Shown: positions 1 to 4,658 of the stretch, one piece after another
Numbering within the stretch: position 1 is the first letter of the stretch
How the letters are laid out: each line of letters begins with the position of its first letter
From: Candidatus Kerfeldbacteria bacterium
Lineage (GTDB): Bacteria > Patescibacteriota > Patescibacteriia > Veblenbacterales > UBA10138
Length of the DNA: 7,467 nucleotides
Assembly (NCBI GenBank): GCA_016217875.1
Contig: JACRFN010000034.1
Coordinates: forward strand, 1-7,467
Reading direction: 5' to 3'
Translations under genes and position numbers: made by a program
The notes under the pieces: model-generated
Told to the model about the DNA's origin: nothing
The model's database searches: none
Seen by the model: only the letters and a program-made list of their open reading frames with translations

Positions 1-1198
1 CTTTACTGAAGATCGACTTAAAGCTCTTGATGGCGGCCTGTTCTGAATTAAGGTTGCGATTGGCGCTCCTAAGGCCGTAGGCCATCACCACCACCGCCGC
101 ATTGTCGTTAGGATTGCTGCGGTCAGGAGCGCGAGTGTAAATTTTCTTGAAGGTGCCCTCTACCGCCCTCTCACGCGCCGTGTTGGTCTGCTCCGGGAAA
201 CGACCATTAGCTATCTTGATAACATCCGCCCATTCAGTTTCGCTCTGGGGGACATTGCCAAAAGCCGTATAGAAACTATTGACTACGCCAGCTCGTTCTC
301 CCGCCCCGAGCTTGTCGGTCGTCTGTGTGCCGAGGGCGATGAAATCGCGCATGGCAGCCAGGGCTGGCGTAAGCTCATCAAGCTCAGCCTGTAAAGCCTT
401 AATCTTACGCATAATGTTCTCAGCTCGCGCTACGAGTTCTTTAGCGCGCTCCAGCTTAACCTCTGGCGCCACCTCCTGAACCTGACCGGCAAAGACTTTT
501 CCGGCCTCATACTCTATCTTCTTAATTTTTTCTGCGGCGGCGGTGGTCTCGGTCATAACTGGCGCTTCGGGCTTGGTGGGTACGGTAACTTGAGGATTGG
601 TGTTGGTCACCCCGCTACCGGCCGCATAAACATCAAAGCTGCCGTCGTTATACCCCTCTCTCACATTACGGCCCCGCCAATCATAATGCAAACCGTCATC
701 AAAAGTTAAACGGTAAATCGCTTCAGGAAGATCAATACTCTGCTCCACTATATAATAATCTGGTTCATTGCTGGTTACTGGGCCAAAGAACTTGCCCCAC
801 CACTGCGACAGATGCGCGATGACAATAGCGTCGCCCTTTTGATACTCGCCCAAATCAATGGCTGGGGCTACAGGCGGATAGTAGCCATAATAAGTACCAA
901 GCAAGGGCGCCACACGGGCTTCGGAAGTGTAGCTATTACGCAAGGGCTCAATAAGTGTGGCCGACACCTGGGCATTGGCCGAGCTTGCGCCTGACCAATC
1001 AGCTACCTTAAGCTCCTCCGAATTATTAGTGCTAGGGTCAACAATAAAGTACGAATACTTCTTAGCCTGACCGTGGTTGTACCAACGACTAGGTATGACA
1101 TCAAGTACTGTCGCGCCGGCGGTGGCAGGCTTGCTTAAGGTCATGGCCGCACTATCAAGCCACAACCAAGTTTTGGCGGCCGAGTTAAACCAATTCAT
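1..1198 (-). CDS. Uncharacterised protein with coiled coil and CPR-type 'NPNDNAAV' helical domain (C-terminus cut by window edge)
   Basis: This reading frame has 399 codons from an ATG at 1196-1198 and stays open to the left edge, so the C-terminus is missing. There is no signal peptide or membrane segment at the start (MNWFNSAAKTWLWLDSAAMT). Residues 1-195 are rich in Tyr, Trp and Asp, and I do not recognise them. Residues 200-218 form a Pro/Thr-rich linker. Residues 220-285 are charged and probably form a coiled coil (EKIKKIEYEAGKVF onward). Residues 290-399 contain LGAGERAGVVNSFYTAFG, then SETEWADVIKIANGRFPEQ, then NPNDNAAVVVMAYGLRSANR. I recall this module from the C-termini of many Patescibacteria proteins, including secreted ones; its function is unknown to me. 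The gene follows a terminator and has only a weak purine stretch (AGAAG) directly before the ATG. It is clearly coding, but its role is unknown. Confidence 0.85.
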   Translation of the reverse strand, partial: MNWFNSAAKTWLWLDSAAMTLSKPATAGATVLDVIPSRWYNHGQAKKYSYFIVDPSTNNSEELKVADWSGASSANAQVSATLIEPLRNSYTSEARVAPLLGTYYGYYPPVAPAIDLGEYQKGDAIVIAHLSQWWGKFFGPVTSNEPDYYIVEQSIDLPEAIYRLTFDDGLHYDWRGRNVREGYNDGSFDVYAAGSGVTNTNPQVTVPTKPEAPVMTETTAAAEKIKKIEYEAGKVFAGQVQEVAPEVKLERAKELVARAENIMRKIKALQAELDELTPALAAMRDFIALGTQTTDKLGAGERAGVVNSFYTAFGNVPQSETEWADVIKIANGRFPEQTNTARERAVEGTFKKIYTRAPDRSNPNDNAAVVVMAYGLRSANRNLNSEQAAIKSFKSIFSK

Positions 1199-1238
1199 CT
1201 TCTATTTAATAAACGAAGCTGAAGACAAAATCTTACAG

Positions 1239-1269
1239 TAATAAACCAACGGCCCTGAGAGCCGTTGGT
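1239..1269 (-). terminator. Probable intrinsic terminator after the ferredoxin gene
   Basis: Read on the minus strand, ACCAACGGC (1261-1269) pairs perfectly over 9 bases with GCCGTTGGT (1245-1253) around a 7-base loop. It is followed by the short T-rich run TTATTA. The hairpin begins 9 bases after the ferredoxin stop codon and ends 46 bases before the next start. The T run is short and interrupted, so its strength is uncertain, but the position and perfect stem fit the end of the upstream gene cluster. The remaining 1199-1238 should hold the promoter of the leftmost gene. An AT-rich TATTAAAT lies close to its ATG, but I see no convincing -35/-10 pair. Confidence 0.7.
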
Positions 1270-1278
1270 AAGCAAGGG

Positions 1279-1527
1279 CTAGGGATATATCTGCTTGCCA
1301 TCGTCATCCTCAATGATGATGGCATTGGTCGGGCAGGAACGAGCGGCTTCCAGCACCATTTTGGCCTCGGCCGGGAGTTTGCTGTAATCAGTCCACTCAC
1401 TTGTCTTACTGCCATCTTTGGCTTTAATAATAGCCTTGCCGGCTTCATCCAGCTCAAACACTTCGGGCAGAAGAGCAACGCAAGAGGCGGCACTGATGCA
1501 CAAATCTCGGTCAACGCGTACGCGCAT
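1279..1527 (-). CDS. Small single-cluster ferredoxin
   Basis: An 82-residue soluble electron carrier. It opens with the usual ferredoxin pattern MRVRVDRDLC, followed by CISAASC, then VALLPEVFELDEAGKAII, and ends with AARSCPTNAIIIEDDDG. The cluster cysteines are Cys10, Cys16 and Cys65, the last followed by Pro. In the usual C-x2-C-x2-C group the middle position is here Ala13. With three cysteines left, the protein most likely carries a [3Fe-4S] cluster, or a [4Fe-4S] cluster with a non-cysteine ligand. It lies 18 bases downstream of the DUF5671-like gene and is followed by a hairpin terminator, so it is probably the last gene of the transcript. No Shine-Dalgarno sequence precedes the ATG. No oxidoreductase partner is adjacent, so its redox partner cannot be read from context. 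The family call is firm; the cluster type is inferred. Confidence 0.92.
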   Translation of the reverse strand: MRVRVDRDLCISAASCVALLPEVFELDEAGKAIIKAKDGSKTSEWTDYSKLPAEAKMVLEAARSCPTNAIIIEDDDGKQIYP

Positions 1528-1545
1528 ATGTCGTGGTCTTAATAA

Positions 1546-2643
1546 TTACTTAGGTCTTTTGGCTTCAAGATTAAAACAATGTCGCCCAGACGGGTGTGTC
1601 CAATTCACGTCATAAGGCCCATAAGCAGGCCCATAGGCCGGTCGTGGCGCAGATAAATCAGAAATAACCGGGTCTTCCGCCTCAAAGACAGCGCAAAGCT
1701 GGTAGGCAGAACCCTGACCCGCCATATACTCATAAGGCTGGGCTGAGGTTGGATCTTGGGGTCCTACTGGTTTGTAACCCTGGGTAAGGCTAGACAAATC
1801 AGGAGGCATTTTTTGTTCACGGGCGTAATACTCTTGAATGCTGCTGTGTAATACTTGCAAATCGCTCAGGCGGCGTTGGTCGCGTACTATCTTCTGCTGC
1901 TCAACTGGGCTGCCCATAAGAGCAAAACCGCTGACCAGCGCTATCACGCATACGACAGCGAAGGCCAGGGCCTGATAACGGTGGAAGTGGCGTGGAGCGG
2001 TGGCGGCTGACCCGCGCTCCGCCCGGTCATCAAGCTTTAAGCTCAACCAATAATACCAAATAATCCAGGCGCCCAGCAGCAGAATAGTCAGTACTTTTAA
2101 GATAAACCTGGTATTTACTTGGCCGGCGAGGAAATTATAAACCAGGCCAATGATATCACCAATGACCGTGGCACTGGCTAAGAATAGCGCGATATAGGTT
2201 AAGACTTTGCGGATGCGGGAGCGTGAATCGCTCAAACCCCGACTAATATCTCGCTGCAGTTTCCACATGACAAATAGATAGACTGGCGCGGCTACCACCA
2301 ACGAAGCCAGCGGCGTCTGGAAATTTGCCTGGCATCGGTAGCACCATCCCACCACTAAGTCGGGAAAATAACTGTTAATAATGGCAAATATTACGCCCCC
2401 TAAGCCCACGGCGCTAATAGCCAGTGTAAAAAAGGCTAAAAGATAAAAAAATATATCGCGGCCCGAAGATTTGGGCGGAGGCGGGGGCGGCGGTACCAAT
2501 TCGTCGCCGCTACCTAAGTATGGGGCTACCTGTTCAGCAGCCCAACCTGACTTGAGCAACAGGCCGCGAATCAACTCAGTTGATTTACCCGCGGCTCGCG
2601 CTTTGGCTACAAAATCTACTAACTGTTCATTGGTTTGTTTCAT
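1546..2643 (-). CDS. DUF5671-like multi-pass membrane protein with a pseudopilin-like C-terminal domain
   Basis: A 365-residue protein. Residues 1-45 form a short helical domain (LVDFVAKARAAGKS, then LLLKSGWAAEQVAPYL) of a type I recall in Patescibacteria membrane proteins. A run of seven prolines follows at 51-57. Membrane segments are predicted at about 64-90, 112-127, 146-173, 180-200 and 223-243. The first four, with GDIIGLVYNFLAG around 162-174, resemble DUF5671. Residues 245-365 are soluble and resemble the C-terminal half of a GspG-type pseudopilin: RDQRRLSDLQVLHSSIQEYY, then DPTSAQPYEYMAGQGSAYQLC, then a final HCFNLE. Cys317 and Cys356 could form a disulfide if this part is outside the cell; CYRC at 101-104 is a second pair. 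The start lies 12 bases after the EamA-type gene with no Shine-Dalgarno sequence, which suggests co-transcription. Function is unknown; an envelope role is plausible. Confidence 0.85.
   Translation of the reverse strand: MKQTNEQLVDFVAKARAAGKSTELIRGLLLKSGWAAEQVAPYLGSGDELVPPPPPPPKSSGRDIFFYLLAFFTLAISAVGLGGVIFAIINSYFPDLVVGWCYRCQANFQTPLASLVVAAPVYLFVMWKLQRDISRGLSDSRSRIRKVLTYIALFLASATVIGDIIGLVYNFLAGQVNTRFILKVLTILLLGAWIIWYYWLSLKLDDRAERGSAATAPRHFHRYQALAFAVVCVIALVSGFALMGSPVEQQKIVRDQRRLSDLQVLHSSIQEYYAREQKMPPDLSSLTQGYKPVGPQDPTSAQPYEYMAGQGSAYQLCAVFEAEDPVISDLSAPRPAYGPAYGPYDVNWTHPSGRHCFNLEAKRPK
2473..2493 (-). other. Seven-proline codon run within the DUF5671-like gene
   Basis: Seven consecutive proline codons using mixed CCG, CCC and CCT encode residues 51-57, between the N-terminal helical domain and the first membrane segment. 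It probably acts as a stiff linker. Runs of this length normally need elongation factor P to be translated without stalling. Confidence 0.8.
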
Positions 2644-2655
2644 AATAATATATGA

Positions 2656-3072
2656 TTAAAGAGCAATCAGGACTGCTCCGAGGGCCATAAGTATGGTACC
2701 AGCTATTACCTTAAAGGTTAAGGACTCGCCTAAGATTAGGGCGGCCAGCACCACGGTAAAAACCAGAGACAGCTTGTCAATCGGCCCCACCTTGGCGGCC
2801 GCTCCCATTTTTAAGGCGTAGAAATAAAATAACCAAGACAAAGCGGTGGCCACAGCCGACAAAAAAAGAAACAGCCACGTCTTATGGGAAATGCTCATCA
2901 GGTCGCGGGCTTGGCCCTGCCACAGGACAACAGCCCAGGCCAAGGCTAAAATAAAAACTGTCCGAATGGCCGTGGCTAAGTTGGAATTAACGCCCGCCAC
3001 GCCAATCTTGGCCAGGATGGCGGTTAAACCGGCAAAAAACGCGGATAATAAGGCGGCGGTGAGCCAAGACAT
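2656..3072 (-). CDS. Half-size EamA/DMT-family membrane protein
   Basis: A 138-residue, very hydrophobic protein with about five membrane segments, near residues 3-23, 34-52, 64-87, 93-115 and 119-138. The segment PIDKLSLVFTVVLAALILGE (97-116) and the closing KVIAGTILMALGAVLIAL are typical of one EamA repeat of the drug/metabolite transporter superfamily. Full transporters of this superfamily carry two such repeats in about 300 residues, so this single-repeat form probably works as a dimer. The substrate cannot be told from sequence. It is not a broken full-length gene as far as I can see: it has its own ATG and TAA, and the 45 bases upstream hold only AT-rich intergenic sequence, not a second EamA half. 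The ATG has no clear Shine-Dalgarno sequence. It sits between AMP phosphorylase and the DUF5671-like gene in the same orientation with short gaps. Confidence 0.9.
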   Translation of the reverse strand: MSWLTAALLSAFFAGLTAILAKIGVAGVNSNLATAIRTVFILALAWAVVLWQGQARDLMSISHKTWLFLFLSAVATALSWLFYFYALKMGAAAKVGPIDKLSLVFTVVLAALILGESLTFKVIAGTILMALGAVLIAL

Positions 3073-3081
3073 AAATAATTA

Positions 3082-3108
3082 AATCCAAAATCCAAATGAC
3101 AAATGTCA
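3082..3108. repeat. Short AT-rich intergenic repeats between AMP phosphorylase and the EamA-type gene
   Basis: The 45-base gap holds two tandem copies of ATCCAAA (3083-3089 and 3090-3096), followed by a small inverted repeat TGACA-AA-TGTCA (3097-3108). The two-base loop and lack of a following T run make it a poor terminator. I recall similar low-complexity spacers in other Patescibacteria genomes, but cannot check that here. It could be a protein-binding site or simply a drifting spacer. Confidence 0.4.
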
Positions 3109-3117
3109 AATAAATTA

Positions 3118-4611
3118 CTAACTAATGGTCATCACTGGCGTACGCTCCTGTGCCTTGAGCCCGAGCTCCAGTCGCTCTTTGCTAGGAGCATACAAGGTAA
3201 GCAACTTATCGCCCCGACTCACTTTTTGATTCCAGCGGGCGTGAAGATGAAGCCCGGCTATTTTCTCATGAGGCGCGCCCAAGTTCATACACACGCCATT
3301 GATGGCCCGGTTATCAATCAATCCCACCCGGCCGTCACGGGGGGCATGTATTTCATAACGGTAGGCGCCCACCGCTACGGCATCGGCATTAATGTTGGGC
3401 TGACCGCCCTGCACTTCAATAATCTCCTGCATCTTGCGCCAAGCGGCGCCAGACTGCAGCTGCTTTCTGGCTAGCCTCTCCCCTTCCCCGGGGCGGCAAA
3501 ACTTCTTTAGTTCCAGCAACTCACCAGCCAGATACACGGCCTTATCTTCAAGGTCCTGCGGTTTTAACGGTTTCTGTTGCAAAACACGCAGTACGTCGCG
3601 GGCCTCCAAAGCCGGCCCGATGCCGCGGCCGACCGGTTCCTTGGCTAAAGTCTTAATCACCTTAACTTTCATATTAAGGCGCCGGCCAAGGTAAATAAAC
3701 TTGTCCTCTAGTTGCCTGGCTAATTTACGCGTAGTTATTTTAGCCGTATCCCCTACCGGCATATCAATAACCAGGTAATCAACTCCCATGGCCACCTTTT
3801 TAGCCATGATGGAAACAATCATTTTATCGTAAGGCTCAAGGCCTAAAGGCCGAGACAACTTAATGATACGGTCATCAGCCGGCGCCAGGTTAAGCCCGCC
3901 TCCCCAGACCAAACAAGCGTGAGTGCGTTTCACAATTTCACGAATCCGACTCAGGGGAAAGGTGACCGGGGCTAAAACCTCCATAGTGTCGGCCGTACCA
4001 GCGGGCGAGGTAATGGCGCGCGAGGAGGTTTTGGGAATATAAAGCCCCAGACTGGCAATAATCGGCGTCACCAGCATAGTGGTACGGTTACCAGGCAGAC
4101 CGCCGACCGAATGCTTGTCCACTACTTGCATGGGCAAATTCATCTGCTCACCGGTAGCGGCGATGGCGCGCGATAAATAATAAAGCTCATTGTCAGTATT
4201 AGGTTTAACAAAACCAGAGGCCACGTAATAAGTAATCTCCACCGGCGAGAGACGGCCGGAAGCGATGTCGGCAATGATGGCGTAGACTTCATCATACCCG
4301 AGTTCCTGGCCTAAAAGTTTTTTCTTAATAGCCTCAATGGACGGCGGCCGCGACAACAATTCCGCCTCCACCACTGACTGACGGCGCAGCCTGCGGCCGC
4401 GCCAAACCTCGCGCCATAAACCTATCTCTCCGGAATTAACCCGGCTGGAACTAATCTCCACGGCGGCGATAACTTTTTCATGATCCCATGATAGCTCCAC
4501 CCGATCGCCGGCCTGAATGCCATAAGCCTCGGCTTCGTGCTGATTTAACACGGCCAGTGGTTCACTGCCCGAAGAAAAATCTAACTTACGTGGTTTAAGA
4601 TAAAGAGGCAC
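3118..4611 (-). CDS. AMP phosphorylase (thymidine phosphorylase superfamily, archaeal/CPR type)
   Basis: A 497-residue cytoplasmic enzyme, close to the roughly 500 residues of archaeal AMP phosphorylases and longer than classical thymidine phosphorylases (about 440). Family members convert a nucleoside 5'-monophosphate and phosphate into a free base and ribose 1,5-bisphosphate. Residues 1-85 are the extra N-terminal domain of the AMP type (MPLYLKPRKLDFSSG, then GIQAGDRVEL). Residues 90-155 are the helical N domain (YDEVYAIIADIASGRLSPVE). The phosphorylase core has VDKHSVGGLPGNRTTML at 164-180, SSRAITSPAGTADTMEVLAP at 196-215 and LVWGGGLNLAPADD at 234-247. The C-terminal domain (about 405-490) includes YRYEIHAPRDGRVGLI. 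The KHSVGGLPGNRTT and SSRAITSPAGTAD forms favour AMP phosphorylase over pyrimidine-nucleoside enzymes. The start is GTG: an in-frame TAA lies four codons upstream and no ATG intervenes. Isomerase and RuBisCO partners are not in this window. Confidence 0.95.
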   Translation of the reverse strand: MPLYLKPRKLDFSSGSEPLAVLNQHEAEAYGIQAGDRVELSWDHEKVIAAVEISSSRVNSGEIGLWREVWRGRRLRRQSVVEAELLSRPPSIEAIKKKLLGQELGYDEVYAIIADIASGRLSPVEITYYVASGFVKPNTDNELYYLSRAIAATGEQMNLPMQVVDKHSVGGLPGNRTTMLVTPIIASLGLYIPKTSSRAITSPAGTADTMEVLAPVTFPLSRIREIVKRTHACLVWGGGLNLAPADDRIIKLSRPLGLEPYDKMIVSIMAKKVAMGVDYLVIDMPVGDTAKITTRKLARQLEDKFIYLGRRLNMKVKVIKTLAKEPVGRGIGPALEARDVLRVLQQKPLKPQDLEDKAVYLAGELLELKKFCRPGEGERLARKQLQSGAAWRKMQEIIEVQGGQPNINADAVAVGAYRYEIHAPRDGRVGLIDNRAINGVCMNLGAPHEKIAGLHLHARWNQKVSRGDKLLTLYAPSKERLELGLKAQERTPVMTIS

Positions 4612-4658
4612 AATAGAAAATTAAAAATGTAAATATCAAAAATCAAAGCTTATTTTAA
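4612..4658. other. AT-rich intergenic spacer between the repeat protein and AMP phosphorylase
   Basis: A 47-base spacer made almost only of A and T. On the minus strand it contains TTTGAT twice in quick succession, then ATTTACATTTTTAATTTT just before the GTG start. It has neither a G-rich ribosome binding site nor a terminator hairpin. Its pattern (TTTGATATTTACATTT) loosely resembles the other spacer's TTTGACATTTGTCATTT. A promoter for the downstream genes could be here, but the base composition makes any -10 match uninformative. Confidence 0.3.

Noticed and set aside
1233..1514. 93-residue minus-strand frame overlapping the ferredoxin gene
   Set aside because: It is out of frame with the clear ferredoxin, runs through the terminator hairpin and resembles no protein family.
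3097..3108. TGACA/TGTCA hairpin as a terminator for AMP phosphorylase
   Set aside because: Five-base AT-rich stem with a two-base loop and no following T run; too weak.
3434..3694. Plus-strand open frames opposite AMP phosphorylase and other genes (also 279-479, 812-994, 2471-2659, 5506-5880, 6517-6762)
   Set aside because: All lie antisense to well-supported genes, are rich in Ser, Arg and Cys or low-complexity residues, and show no family features.
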